Of a stretch of DNA of 64,000 nt, positions 15,217 to 24,258 are shown one piece after another (position 1 is the first letter of the stretch; every line of letters starts with the position of its first letter). Both the position numbers and the translations under genes were made by a program. The notes below the pieces were generated by a model. That model saw only the letters and a list, made by a program, of their open reading frames with translations, was not told the origin of the DNA and ran no database searches. The DNA is from Anaerolineales bacterium (GTDB taxonomy: Bacteria; Chloroflexota; Anaerolineae; Anaerolineales; UBA4823), in NCBI GenBank assembly GCA_003105035.1, contig PQAL01000002.1:1-64000 (forward strand). The letters run 5' to 3'.

Positions 15217-16149
15217 CTACAGATATTTAATACAGCCAGCCTCAACCAGAAGAAGTAATCCATGTTTAACCTGTGCAAGTGTGTTGCCAGGTCGGAGCTC
15301 AAGGGTCCGAAATGCAGTATCCGGCAGGTAATGTGCGATTATACCAAAATCAATCTCTCCCAACCCAGGTGCAAGGTGATCGGTCAAACCGTTCACATCA
15401 TGCAGGTGGCATCCAACCATGCGGGAAGCGTACCGTTTAAGCCAATCCTCGTGCTTAAAAAACCCCAGGCGGTCAAGTGCCTGGGCATGCCCCACATCGT
15501 AGATAAAACCCAGCCGGCCTGGGTCTGCCAGGTCAAGCAGCTCTTCCATTTCATCCATGACGGGGATATCCATATAGTGATAACGATTTTCTAACCCGAG
15601 TATGACATTACGGGTCGCAGCATACTTGAGTAGCTCATCCAGGCTTTTTCTGACAGCATCCAGACGTGGAGCAGCCTTCGCCGTACGTGCTTGACTGATT
15701 TCAATTTTATACTTTTGGTATTCAGTCGTGTGCGTTTCGCTCTTCTTGAATAATCCTCGTAATTTGTTTTCGTGTCCCATGTCGGCAGCCACGTTCCCAC
15801 AATGGACGACGACTATTGGTGCGCCTCTTTCTGATGCCAGCTGGATGCTATTCATCACCGCTCGCACACCTTGCCTGCGGCAGTCTTCATCATTGGATGA
15901 AATCACCCAATCACGATTGACCAGTTCCTTGGTGGAGACGTCCGCCGGGCAGGGTTCGTGGATACTACTGAGTTGATAGTGATTCCAATTCACAATAGAT
16001 AACATTAGTGAATCAATCTGGTGATTCAGCTCAATTTTTGTTGCCCCCAGGGTCTTTGCAATCCGAAAAAATTCATTCAGATCGGAATAATTGGTGATAG
16101 CCCACATGGTCGACATCGAGGCAGTGGTGGGTAGGTTTTCAGCTGTCAT
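15217..16149 (-). CDS. Sugar phosphate isomerase/epimerase-like TIM-barrel protein
   Basis: A 310-residue protein of the xylose-isomerase-like/AP endonuclease 2 family. Visible elements are PIVVVHCGN, LGLENRYHYMDIP, the strand FIYDVGHAQ, and CHLHDVNG, which give the usual Glu, Asp, His metal-site pattern of these epimerases and isomerases. Its substrate is unknown. It sits between the tandem HAD gene and the phosphate transporter pair and may reshape the carbon skeleton of an imported sugar phosphate. No strong ribosome binding site is visible at the chosen start; a start about 11 or 14 codons later is possible. Confidence 0.7.
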   Translation of the reverse strand: MTAENLPTTASMSTMWAITNYSDLNEFFRIAKTLGATKIELNHQIDSLMLSIVNWNHYQLSSIHEPCPADVSTKELVNRDWVISSNDEDCRRQGVRAVMNSIQLASERGAPIVVVHCGNVAADMGHENKLRGLFKKSETHTTEYQKYKIEISQARTAKAAPRLDAVRKSLDELLKYAATRNVILGLENRYHYMDIPVMDEMEELLDLADPGRLGFIYDVGHAQALDRLGFFKHEDWLKRYASRMVGCHLHDVNGLTDHLAPGLGEIDFGIIAHYLPDTAFRTLELRPGNTLAQVKHGLLLLVEAGCIKYL

Positions 16150-16194
16150 GATACGTTCACATCAAAATCCAGTGCTCAGGTTCAAATATGATAG

Positions 16195-17625
16195 CTACTT
16201 TAGTATTTCCAATTGACTCAAGTCAGAAAATTGCCTAATAAAAATGTCAGCTTTAGCGCCTGGCTCATAATTGTACGCCACCGTGGTTATGCCACTATTC
16301 TGGGCTCCTTCCAACTCGGAGGACTTATGACCAACAAATATTGCCTGATCGGCTTCGATTCCCAATTGAGCTAACGCCAACCGGTATATCCGGGGATCCG
16401 GCTTTTGCACACCTACCTCACTGGATGGAATGATCGAATCCCACAGGTTTCCAATACCGCCGCGCTCTAATTTGCTGAGTTTGAAATGCAAAGGGTGAGC
16501 TGTGTCAGTAATGATCCCAAGATATAACCCACGTGCTTTCAGTATTTTCAAAGTCTCAAGCGTATCGTTCCAAAAGTGGACCTGTTCTTTTTCCCGGATT
16601 GCTGTGGCGATCCCTTCAGCCACTAGATTGGGGTCGGTGATACCATACAGGTTAAGGACGCCAGCTTTGTATTGTTCAAAGGACATCTGTCCGACGAATG
16701 CCTGATGGCGGAGTTTAGCGATCTCTGACTCTAAATTGTCGGGGCAAGGAATCCCGTGTTGTTTTATAAAGGGGGCTAACTCCTGATCCTTGTTTTTTCG
16801 ATAGTAAAGCACCCCATCTGCATCAAATAAAACCGCTTTAATCTTGCGGGACAGCTTTGTTCCCTTGGCTTTCTGTAAGCGGTTGCGATATTCACGTTTA
16901 AGCAGGTCCAGCAGCTCGATCATGTTGCTAATGATGAGATCAGGTATAGCCCCGTCATCGCTCTCACCATGGTTAAAAGCGTGCCTGATCTGGATGGCGA
17001 GCTTGAAACCGGCTCGCTTTGAACCCACGATATCTCTTGATATGCGATCTCCAATATATATGCATTCACTAGTGGGGCTATTCGATAGACGGGCTGCATA
17101 GTGAAATATTGCTGGGTCAGGTTTTCGTCGCCCATATTCACTCGATAATACAATCGGATTGAAATACTGTTTTATTCCATATTGGCATAAATTTTGAGGC
17201 ACCTGCCCATGGCTGGTGACATTACTGATCAGACCGATTTTGTATCCCAGATTTTGAATTTCAGCTAACACTGATGGCATTTCGGGCCGCATCTGTCTGC
17301 AATAATAGTGAGTTTCAATCCAGACCATCAAGTCATCGGCATTTGCATCCAGCCGAGGGAAGTCATACGGATAATCAGCCAAGATATAATTACGCCAAAC
17401 CGCACTCACTGGTAGTTCTTCGAGGGTTTCCAGCCTCCATTGGTGATAGCGTGCAAGCCCACCTGTAACCAGGTCATATAAATGCGCATCGGATAGGTGT
17501 AGATCTATCCCATGAGCCGAAAGAAGCTGTTGAAGTCCAGGTGTAGCCTGCAGACGCATTTCTGGTGAATACCAAAATGTTTCTATTGTGCCACCCATAT
17601 CGAAGAATACGGTCTTGACAGTCAT
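16195..17625 (-). CDS. Tandem HAD-superfamily protein (two HAD domains in one chain)
   Basis: Two complete HAD units occur in 476 residues. Domain 1 (about 1-240) starts FFDMGGT with nucleophile D9 but Gly at D+2 (position 11), then GLISNV and GRRKPDP and IYIGDRISRD. Domain 2 (about 262-476) starts LFDADGV with both D268 and D270, then GIITDT, GVQKPDP and FVGHKSSE. The second Asp normally acts as acid/base in phosphatases, so domain 1 may be altered or regulatory. Domain 1 is closest to the two separate HAD genes at 30592-32127. A good AAGGGA precedes the start. It follows the ABC lipoprotein gene and a strong hairpin. Confidence 0.8.
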   Translation of the reverse strand: MTVKTVFFDMGGTIETFWYSPEMRLQATPGLQQLLSAHGIDLHLSDAHLYDLVTGGLARYHQWRLETLEELPVSAVWRNYILADYPYDFPRLDANADDLMVWIETHYYCRQMRPEMPSVLAEIQNLGYKIGLISNVTSHGQVPQNLCQYGIKQYFNPIVLSSEYGRRKPDPAIFHYAARLSNSPTSECIYIGDRISRDIVGSKRAGFKLAIQIRHAFNHGESDDGAIPDLIISNMIELLDLLKREYRNRLQKAKGTKLSRKIKAVLFDADGVLYYRKNKDQELAPFIKQHGIPCPDNLESEIAKLRHQAFVGQMSFEQYKAGVLNLYGITDPNLVAEGIATAIREKEQVHFWNDTLETLKILKARGLYLGIITDTAHPLHFKLSKLERGGIGNLWDSIIPSSEVGVQKPDPRIYRLALAQLGIEADQAIFVGHKSSELEGAQNSGITTVAYNYEPGAKADIFIRQFSDLSQLEILK

Positions 17626-17741
17626 TTATATTTTCCCTTAAAACCAGAATCTAAATCCTTCCCATCTGGATTAATTCGAATTCCGGTATTCAAAAAGACA
17701 AAATAACAATAATAATTATTTGACAAACAATTACGTTATTG

Positions 17742-17778
17742 TTTTGGGACACGGACAGACTGCGTCCGTGTCCCAAAA
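17742..17778. repeat. 15-bp perfect inverted repeat, intercistronic hairpin
   Basis: TTTTGGGACACGGAC (17742-17756) and GTCCGTGTCCCAAAA (17764-17778) pair perfectly around a 7-nt loop. It lies between the ABC binding-protein gene and the tandem HAD gene. There is no T-run after the stem on either strand. A transcript-stabilising or processing hairpin fits best; a dispersed palindromic repeat is the alternative. Confidence 0.7.
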
Positions 17779-17819
17779 GCACAGCGAGCTAGGGTTAAGT
17801 TATGAGCAGCTTATTCTGA

Positions 17820-19079
17820 TTAAGGAGCAACAAGCAAGCTAGCCGCCCAAAAATCGCGTACTTTACTAACGTTTTCCCAGTCGAAGACTGGATCCATCTC
17901 CCAGACCTGAGGCAGTAGCTCATCCAAAGGCAGGTTGTCTTCAAAGACTGGAAGACCTTCAGCCGCTGGGTATGTACCAATCTCGTTCCAGGGTTCAAAA
18001 CCTGCTTCCGAGAGAATAAAACGGATGAAGAGTTTGGCTGCGTTAGGATGTGGGGCATTGTTGGCTACAGCAAGGAAGCTGGTCTTGAAGATGCCCATGA
18101 CCGGTTCCATACCAAAACAAGGAGCCATGTTCAATTCGCCTTCTTGGGTAGCTTCGTAGCTCGAGTAGCCTGTCCAACCAAAACCAGGTTCTTCGCCTTC
18201 GGGTAATTCAAGCCCGGCAAAGGCTGCATCCACCATATCGCCATCGTCAAGAACCACCACATCGTTATACGCCAGTTTCTTGAGCCACAGATAGCCGGCA
18301 TTCTCCGGGACCATACCAGAAGCATCCGCTACTGCAAGCTCATCGGCAGTCCAGTCTTTGCCATAAAGATCCTTATAAGCCTGGGCCATTTCGTCTGCAT
18401 TTTGAACGAAAGTGGCAATCTTTGCCATGGTGCTGACGTCTGACATCGGGTCTTCCATGAAGAATTTACCCTTGTAAACGGGTTCTGTTAGCTGCCAGAT
18501 GTTGGTGAGTGGACAGCCATCCGGGTGGATCTTGTTGTTATACCCGATTACATCGGTCGAGTGGCGCGCGACTGCAAACGGACGCTCATCAGTTAGCTCA
18601 GGGATAGACACATCCCTTGGAACGAACGACCATAACCACTGGTTTGGAACGAATTGGCCAAACAGGATGTGCCCATCGCTGTTGAACCAAACATCCCCAA
18701 CCACATTCCCGCTTTCCTGCTCTGCAGCCATCTTGGTATCGATGCCATCGGTGTCAGCAACATCGAATTCAATGTCTGGGTATAGGGCATACCATGCATC
18801 AGGCAAATCCTCAACTCCGCCTGAATTGGCATAGACTGTCACCTTCCCTTCCTTAATTGCCGCAGCTTCGATAGCCTCCCAGTCATCAGTGGCTGGCTGG
18901 TAAGGACCAAAACCGTTATCCTTTGCCCATTGTTCGTTCGGGGTGAGTGATGGCTCAGGGACAGTCGTGGATGCTACTGGCTCGATTGCAGGCGCTGTTG
19001 TTGGGGTAGCCGTGGTAGTACAACTGGTAATGATACTGAACAAAATGCAAATTACTAAAAACCTCACAAAAATCTTCAT
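17820..19079 (-). CDS. ABC transporter substrate-binding lipoprotein (family 1, AfuA/FbpA-like)
   Basis: A 419-residue secreted lipoprotein. It starts MKIFVRF with a hydrophobic stretch and a lipobox ending ITSC, then a Thr/Pro/Ala linker. The mature part has the family 1 binding-protein pattern (EGKVTVYANSGG, KMAAEQESGNVVGDVWF, later SEAGFEPWNEIGTYPA). Such proteins are often labelled ferric-binding, but the neighbouring Tyr pair used for iron is not evident. The related AfuA binds hexose phosphates. The start has TAAGGAGGA; earlier ATG codons lack a site. ATPase and fused permease genes lie upstream in the same cluster. Confidence 0.85.
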   Translation of the reverse strand: MKIFVRFLVICILFSIITSCTTTATPTTAPAIEPVASTTVPEPSLTPNEQWAKDNGFGPYQPATDDWEAIEAAAIKEGKVTVYANSGGVEDLPDAWYALYPDIEFDVADTDGIDTKMAAEQESGNVVGDVWFNSDGHILFGQFVPNQWLWSFVPRDVSIPELTDERPFAVARHSTDVIGYNNKIHPDGCPLTNIWQLTEPVYKGKFFMEDPMSDVSTMAKIATFVQNADEMAQAYKDLYGKDWTADELAVADASGMVPENAGYLWLKKLAYNDVVVLDDGDMVDAAFAGLELPEGEEPGFGWTGYSSYEATQEGELNMAPCFGMEPVMGIFKTSFLAVANNAPHPNAAKLFIRFILSEAGFEPWNEIGTYPAAEGLPVFEDNLPLDELLPQVWEMDPVFDWENVSKVRDFWAASLLVAP

Positions 19080-19241
19080 TACATCCTCCTTACTGTTAGT
19101 TAGCCTGAAAATAAGTGAAAAAATCCAAAGCACTGAGTTTATTTTGAGTTCGTTTGAATAGTCCTCCTTTCAATGGTTTTTTCTCCCATTTCATTAATTA
19201 CAACTGTCATTAATTCATCTAGTGATTCCCATGATCCTTGA

Positions 19242-20330
19242 TTAATTATTGGGGGTAATCAAATTTCCGCTTGCTTTATCGTAGAGGTTTAGCGTTTCAG
19301 GATTAAATTTTAACCAGATCCGGTCATCCATCTGGATTTTGCTGATGCCCATGACTCTAACGGTCAGTTCCATCTCACCCAGGCGAGCAATAATGGTCGA
19401 GTCTGCTCCGGAGGGCAGGACGGAATAGGCGCTGAACTCCACTGCTTCAGGGAGAGGTTGGGAGAATATGGCGATATCTTCAGGCCGAATGCCTACTACT
19501 ACGCTGCCATATGCGTTACCGGTATTTATCGTGATCATAAATTTCCCTAGGTCGACAGAATTCTTCCCACTAACCACACCATCCAGCAAGTTCACTTTTG
19601 GATTACCAATGAAATCCGCTACGAAAAGATTAGCGGGGAAATGGTAGACCCTATCGGGGGTATCATACTGTTGCACAACACCTCCTTTCATGATAGCAAT
19701 GATGGTGGACATGGTTAATGCTTCCACCTGGTCGTGGGTCACATAGATGGTGGTAGCGCCGGAAAGATGATGCAACCGTTTGAGTTCGGTGCGCATGTCC
19801 ATGCGCAGGCGGGCATCCAGATTTGAGAGCGGTTCGTCCATCAGGAACACCTTCGGGCGATAGGCGAGCATACGAGCTAATGCAATGCGCTGCTGTTGGC
19901 CTCCACTCATTTCGCGTGGATAACGATCTTCAAAGCCTTCCATCTGTACTTCTTTGAGCGATTCTTTCACCCGCTTTTCCATCTCAGCCTTGGGCATTTT
20001 CTGGATTTCCAGGGCAAAAGTAATGTTCTTATCCACCTTCATATGCGGCCATAAGGCATAATTCTGGAAAACCAACCCTAAATCGCGCTTACTGGAGGCA
20101 AGCGAAATACCCTTGTCGTAAGAAAAAACCAACTTATTACCAATATAGATCTCGCCGCCATCTGGGTCTTCCAAACCAGCCACGCAGCGCAGCAGCGTCG
20201 TCTTGCCGCACCCAGATGGCCCCAAAAGTGTTACGAAGTTCCCTGGTTCGATTTCCAAGCTGACATGATCCAGGGCAACCACTTTACCAAATTTTTTTGT
20301 TAAATTTTTTATACTGATGGTTGTTTCCAT
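19242..20330 (-). CDS. ABC transporter ATP-binding protein (FbpC/AfuC/PotA type)
   Basis: A 362-residue ATPase. It has Walker A GPSGCGKTT, the signature MSGGQQQRIALAR, Walker B VFLMDEP, the D-loop SNLDARLR and switch histidine in VTHDQ, followed by a C-terminal TOBE regulatory domain from about residue 240. It energises the fused permease encoded 12 bases upstream and works with the lipoprotein encoded after it. A clear GAGGAC site precedes the start. Confidence 0.9.
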   Translation of the reverse strand: METTISIKNLTKKFGKVVALDHVSLEIEPGNFVTLLGPSGCGKTTLLRCVAGLEDPDGGEIYIGNKLVFSYDKGISLASSKRDLGLVFQNYALWPHMKVDKNITFALEIQKMPKAEMEKRVKESLKEVQMEGFEDRYPREMSGGQQQRIALARMLAYRPKVFLMDEPLSNLDARLRMDMRTELKRLHHLSGATTIYVTHDQVEALTMSTIIAIMKGGVVQQYDTPDRVYHFPANLFVADFIGNPKVNLLDGVVSGKNSVDLGKFMITINTGNAYGSVVVGIRPEDIAIFSQPLPEAVEFSAYSVLPSGADSTIIARLGEMELTVRVMGISKIQMDDRIWLKFNPETLNLYDKASGNLITPNN

Positions 20331-20342
20331 GAAGTCCTCGCT

Positions 20343-22178
20343 TTACATCCCGAGACCCTTTTTTAGACTGCCGCCTGAGAAGCGACTGATGATGGCGTTC
20401 CCTATGATTGTGATGATTATCAAGATCAGGACGACAATGTTCCCCATTTGATCTCTTCCGGCTTCGATATACCTCATGGTCAGGCTTGCCAGCAACTGGG
20501 TGTCACGGGTGACAAGCAGGATAATTAAGGACAGCTCGCGCATGGTAGTGATAAACGTCAGCAGGAAACCGGAAATGAAACCACTCATGGTTAGCGGAAA
20601 GATGACACGTCTGAAACGCTGCCAGACACTAGCACCGGACACTTGGGCAGCCTCCTCCAGTTCGTGCCCCACCTGCATCATAGCTGAGACCCCTGAACGC
20701 GAAGAGTAGGGGATGTGTTTAGCCACCGAGACAATCACCAACAGGGCAAATGTTCCATATAAGGAAGGCAATGGTCCTATCTTCTTGGCGAACATGGCAA
20801 TATAAACCGCGCCAAAAGCGATGCCCGGGATGACATACGGAATGTATGCAAGCTGGTCGATCAGCTTAGCAAGCCGGGTACCACGGCCTTTAACGATGGA
20901 ATATCCAAGCAGGACACCAAGCAGGGCGGTGAAAAACGATGTATACAAGGCAAGCCGTATGGAATTCCAGGCGGTTTTGTAGATTTTCGGGTTAAGAAGG
21001 ACTCCCGGTTCGCCGTCGTTGTACAACGGGTTAGGTTGTCCGATCCAGTTCTGCAAAGTCAGATTGCTTAAGCTGTAATCCCCCGTCCGCAGCAGGAATG
21101 TGTCATAAATCAGCAATCCCAACGGTACTACAAGAACCATCAGCTGAAAACTGATCACGACCACAAAGAGAACCTTCTTCATATTCCTTAATTTACTTGG
21201 ATTGGAGACAAACCCTCGCCCCCCGATTGTCTCATAACTCCTGCGCGTACCGGTCAGTCTCTGGTTGAGCGAAATGGTTACCATGGAGAACATGATCAGG
21301 ACGATCGCCAGCACGAAGGCATCAGCCTTGTCTCCAGCTGCCAGACTGCCTCGGATCATGGTAGCAACCACATAATACCGAACCGGTGAGCCCAGGATAT
21401 TCGGTCCGCCGAACGTGCCCATCACCTTGGAGAAAGTCATAATGAAACCAGACAGTAAAGCCGGTAGAACCAACGGCAGGGTGATCTTCCGTAAGATACG
21501 CCATCGGTCAGCACCCATCAGTTCTCCTGCTTCTTCAAGGTTGGAATCGATCGACATCAGCGCTGCTGAAACAAATAGAAAAAAGAAGGTGTAATAGTGC
21601 AGCGCACAACAAATGATAATCGGCACGGGTCCATACGACAACCAGTCGGGCGGACTTACTCCAAAAATGGATTCAATCATTCCCGGGGCTCCACCGACTG
21701 TCCTATTCTTGAACAGCACCAGCCAGGCTTGAGCTAATGTCCAGGAAGGCATAATGTAGGGCAAAACCGCTAGTGAGGTGACAAGCTTTCTACCAGGCAT
21801 ATCGGTACGCACAACCAGCCAAGCCAGCGAACCGCCGATGATTAGAGCAAGGACAACCGTGCCCATGGCGATGGTCATCGAATGCATCAGGGGGGTGTAG
21901 GTATATATTCGGCCAAATATCCCCGTCGACATCCTGATCCAGTGAAAAAGCGTGAATTCACCGTTCACAGCACCAGGGATACGGCTGGTATCAACAGGCT
22001 GCCAGGTAAACGTGGTCTCAACCAGTTGATATAGAGGGTTGACGACCATTATGGCCATCAGCCCGAGCATGATCAAAGCTAAGACGACGTGTGGTTTGGT
22101 CAGCCAGTGAAAGAATCTACGGGAACTAGCCTGAAGCTTCAGTAAGAAGGGTTGTGAGGAGGTCGCAGGGATTTGCAT
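20343..22178 (-). CDS. ABC transporter permease, two fused membrane domains (FbpB/AfuB type)
   Basis: A 611-residue membrane protein with two homologous halves, each with about six membrane segments and an EAA loop that contacts the ATPase: EEAGELMGADRWRILRKI in the first half and EEAAQVSGASVWQRFRRV in the second. Fused permeases of this kind occur in ferric, thiamine and sugar-phosphate importers. An unusually large extracytoplasmic loop follows the first membrane segment (residues about 55-95), as in AfuB. It is transcribed after the RpiR regulator with a 27-base gap. Confidence 0.88.
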   Translation of the reverse strand: MQIPATSSQPFLLKLQASSRRFFHWLTKPHVVLALIMLGLMAIMVVNPLYQLVETTFTWQPVDTSRIPGAVNGEFTLFHWIRMSTGIFGRIYTYTPLMHSMTIAMGTVVLALIIGGSLAWLVVRTDMPGRKLVTSLAVLPYIMPSWTLAQAWLVLFKNRTVGGAPGMIESIFGVSPPDWLSYGPVPIIICCALHYYTFFFLFVSAALMSIDSNLEEAGELMGADRWRILRKITLPLVLPALLSGFIMTFSKVMGTFGGPNILGSPVRYYVVATMIRGSLAAGDKADAFVLAIVLIMFSMVTISLNQRLTGTRRSYETIGGRGFVSNPSKLRNMKKVLFVVVISFQLMVLVVPLGLLIYDTFLLRTGDYSLSNLTLQNWIGQPNPLYNDGEPGVLLNPKIYKTAWNSIRLALYTSFFTALLGVLLGYSIVKGRGTRLAKLIDQLAYIPYVIPGIAFGAVYIAMFAKKIGPLPSLYGTFALLVIVSVAKHIPYSSRSGVSAMMQVGHELEEAAQVSGASVWQRFRRVIFPLTMSGFISGFLLTFITTMRELSLIILLVTRDTQLLASLTMRYIEAGRDQMGNIVVLILIIITIIGNAIISRFSGGSLKKGLGM

Positions 22179-22205
22179 GAATAAGCTCCGAGTAATCCAC
22201 TCTAC

Positions 22206-23087
22206 CTAGTAAAGTGTTTCATTGGTTTTCTTCAGGCGCGCGCGCATTTGATCCAGCTTATCCAGGTTTGTCATTACATACCCCTGGTCTTCCTGAGCAA
22301 CTGCCAATAGAAGAGTATTAATAATAGTCATAGGCACAACCAAGGAATGGAACTCTGAAACAGGACCGCGCTTTGCAGAGAGCACCACGTCTGCTTTATC
22401 ACCTATGATTGAGCCAAGCGTGTCGGTTAAGATGATCACCGGGCATTTGATTTCATTCGCATAATCCAGGATTAGCTGCAGAGTCCCCGAGATATCAAAA
22501 AAACATATCGCAAACAAGAGGTCCTGATCGGTCATTGACAACAGCGGTTCCAGCATTTCTCTACCGGCAGTGGTCAGTGGAACAACTTGCCACCCAAAAC
22601 GACCTAACCGAATTTCCATTAAATTTACCAGTGAGACAGATGGTCCAACTCCAAAGATAAAAATGCGTTTACGTGAGCGGATCATCTCCACAGCCCGATT
22701 CAGAGATTGACGATCAATTGTCTCAAGGGATAAGGTCAGGTAATCGATCTCGGAAACGACCAGCCGCTCAAAGATATCGCCGCCCTGGCGCAGGTCTTCA
22801 AGCCTGCCGCGCAGGCGGGCTGAATGGGTGACTCTTTGCCTGAAAGCCTCCTGAATAACAGTCCGCATGGCCGGGTAGCTGGCGAACCCAAGGGTACGGG
22901 CGAAGCGTACCAGGGTAGCCTCGCTTAAACCCAACCGGTCGGCAATCTCACCCGCGGAAAGAAAGGCAGATTCCTCCTGGTTTTTCCGCAGGTAATTGGC
23001 AATACGCTTCTCACTTTTGGTAAGTTGTTGGTAGTGATCGCTGATGATCTGGCTGAAATCAATGATTCTTTGATCGCTTGTTTCCAT
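22206..23087 (-). CDS. RpiR/MurR-family transcriptional regulator (HTH + SIS)
   Basis: A 293-residue regulator. The N-terminal HTH (about 25-85) contains LTKSEKRIANYLRKN and ADRLGLSEATLVRFARTLGF, which is the RpiR pattern. The C-terminal SIS domain (about 120-250) has RIFIFGVGPSVSL and would bind a phosphosugar. Family members control sugar-phosphate, sialic acid and MurNAc-phosphate use. It is the first gene of the ABC cluster, supporting a phosphosugar signal. The start at 23087 has AGAGGGA; an ATG 12 codons earlier lacks a site. Confidence 0.88.
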   Translation of the reverse strand: METSDQRIIDFSQIISDHYQQLTKSEKRIANYLRKNQEESAFLSAGEIADRLGLSEATLVRFARTLGFASYPAMRTVIQEAFRQRVTHSARLRGRLEDLRQGGDIFERLVVSEIDYLTLSLETIDRQSLNRAVEMIRSRKRIFIFGVGPSVSLVNLMEIRLGRFGWQVVPLTTAGREMLEPLLSMTDQDLLFAICFFDISGTLQLILDYANEIKCPVIILTDTLGSIIGDKADVVLSAKRGPVSEFHSLVVPMTIINTLLLAVAQEDQGYVMTNLDKLDQMRARLKKTNETLY

Positions 23088-23162
23088 AGCGTCCCTCTTC
23101 CGTATATCGGTAGCAAGAATCATACAATTCAGGAAAACATGAAAGTTCTGTTACATTTGAAG

Positions 23163-23191
23163 ATGATACATCATTTTTGTTAACTATGCAA
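23163..23191 (-). promoter_or_regulatory. Candidate promoter of rpiR/ABC operon
   Basis: On the minus strand TTGCAT (23191-23186) and TATCAT (23168-23163) are 17 bases apart. The -10 box lies within an inverted repeat, ATGATACATCAT (23163-23174), which could be an operator. Confidence 0.45.
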
Positions 23192-23295
23192 GCAATCTTT
23201 CAGAATTCATCTAAGATTAATGTTTAATTTGCTGCACTCAGCTCTACAGCACAAAAATACCCCATTTTGAGACAGGTCTTCGATGGAAAAGCGCA

Positions 23296-24252
23296 TCACA
23301 GCTGAGACGCCTTGCCTTTTTCCAGGTATTCACCTGACTTTACATTTTCAAGCAGCGTTTCAATGAGTGGAAGCGTTCCCACAGCGGTGCCGTCCAGGCT
23401 GGCTGCTGCTGCTCCGCAAGCCACCCCCCAACGCAAGGTGTCCTCTCCTGGCAGCTGTTGGGATAAGCCGTAGATCATGCCTGCCAGCATGGCATCTCCT
23501 GCCCCAATGGGATTGTGTTCTTCAATCGTGGGTGGGATTGCCCACCAAACCCGATTGCCATCCGAATAGACAGCCCCTGCTTTCCCCAGCGAAATCACTG
23601 CTTGCCTCGTACCGAGGTCATGAATCTTAAACAGAGTCCTGGCTGCGCGGGTGGTTGTGGATGTGTCCCTTCCCGTCAAGCCTGCGGCTTCGTAGGCGTT
23701 CGGTTTGACCAGGAATGCACCCGCTTTACAGGCCGTTAGAAGGCAAGCGCCTTCCATGTCCACAGCAGCATAGGCGCCCACAGATTGAATCCGGTTGATA
23801 ATCTTAGTAATGAAGGAGGGCTGTATGCCAGGCGGCATGCTCCCCGCCAGGATCCACCAATCCCCTGGGCTTGCCAGGGCGCTGATCTTTCCCAGCAGGG
23901 CTGCCGTTTCAACCTCAGATACCCACGGACCAGGCTCATTTACTTTGAGGTAATTACGATGATCCGCATCCACCACGCTCAAGTTGGTGCGCGTTTCACC
24001 CTGGATGTGCACGAAGTCGGTGTGGATTCCCAGGCTGGATATTCCTGCCGCCAATTGAGCGCCCACGCTTCCCCCGATAAATCCCAGGGCGGTGCTTTTA
24101 ACTCCCAGGGCAAGCAAGGCGCGCGAGACATTAAACCCCTTGCCTCCATAATCGATCTGAATGGACTGGGAGCGCAGGACGCGGTTCAGCTCAATCTGGT
24201 GAACCGTCAATTCACGGTCAAGGGCAGGATTAAGCGTAATGGTGTAAATCAT
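23296..24252 (-). CDS. 1-phosphofructokinase / tagatose-6-phosphate kinase family (FruK/LacC type)
   Basis: A 318-residue kinase starting with the hallmark MIYTITLNPALDRE of FruK/LacC enzymes. It has GGKGFNVSRAL (substrate lid), NEPGP, and the catalytic IGAGDAM. These enzymes phosphorylate a phosphosugar such as fructose 1-phosphate or tagatose 6-phosphate. Lengths and motifs are standard. It is the last gene of a tight minus-strand operon with the PHP gene seven bases upstream. There is no PTS gene in the window, so its substrate may come from another route. Confidence 0.85.
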   Translation of the reverse strand: MIYTITLNPALDRELTVHQIELNRVLRSQSIQIDYGGKGFNVSRALLALGVKSTALGFIGGSVGAQLAAGISSLGIHTDFVHIQGETRTNLSVVDADHRNYLKVNEPGPWVSEVETAALLGKISALASPGDWWILAGSMPPGIQPSFITKIINRIQSVGAYAAVDMEGACLLTACKAGAFLVKPNAYEAAGLTGRDTSTTTRAARTLFKIHDLGTRQAVISLGKAGAVYSDGNRVWWAIPPTIEEHNPIGAGDAMLAGMIYGLSQQLPGEDTLRWGVACGAAAASLDGTAVGTLPLIETLLENVKSGEYLEKGKASQL

Positions 24253-24258
24253 CGCTAC

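Noticed and set aside
17742-17778. End of an insertion sequence
   Set aside because: No transposase, no second copy in the window and no target duplication seen.
17820-22178. Ferric iron importer
   Set aside because: The fold family alone suggests iron, but the Tyr pair is not evident and the neighbours (RpiR, HAD, sugar genes, phosphate transport) point to a phosphorylated sugar. Not excluded.
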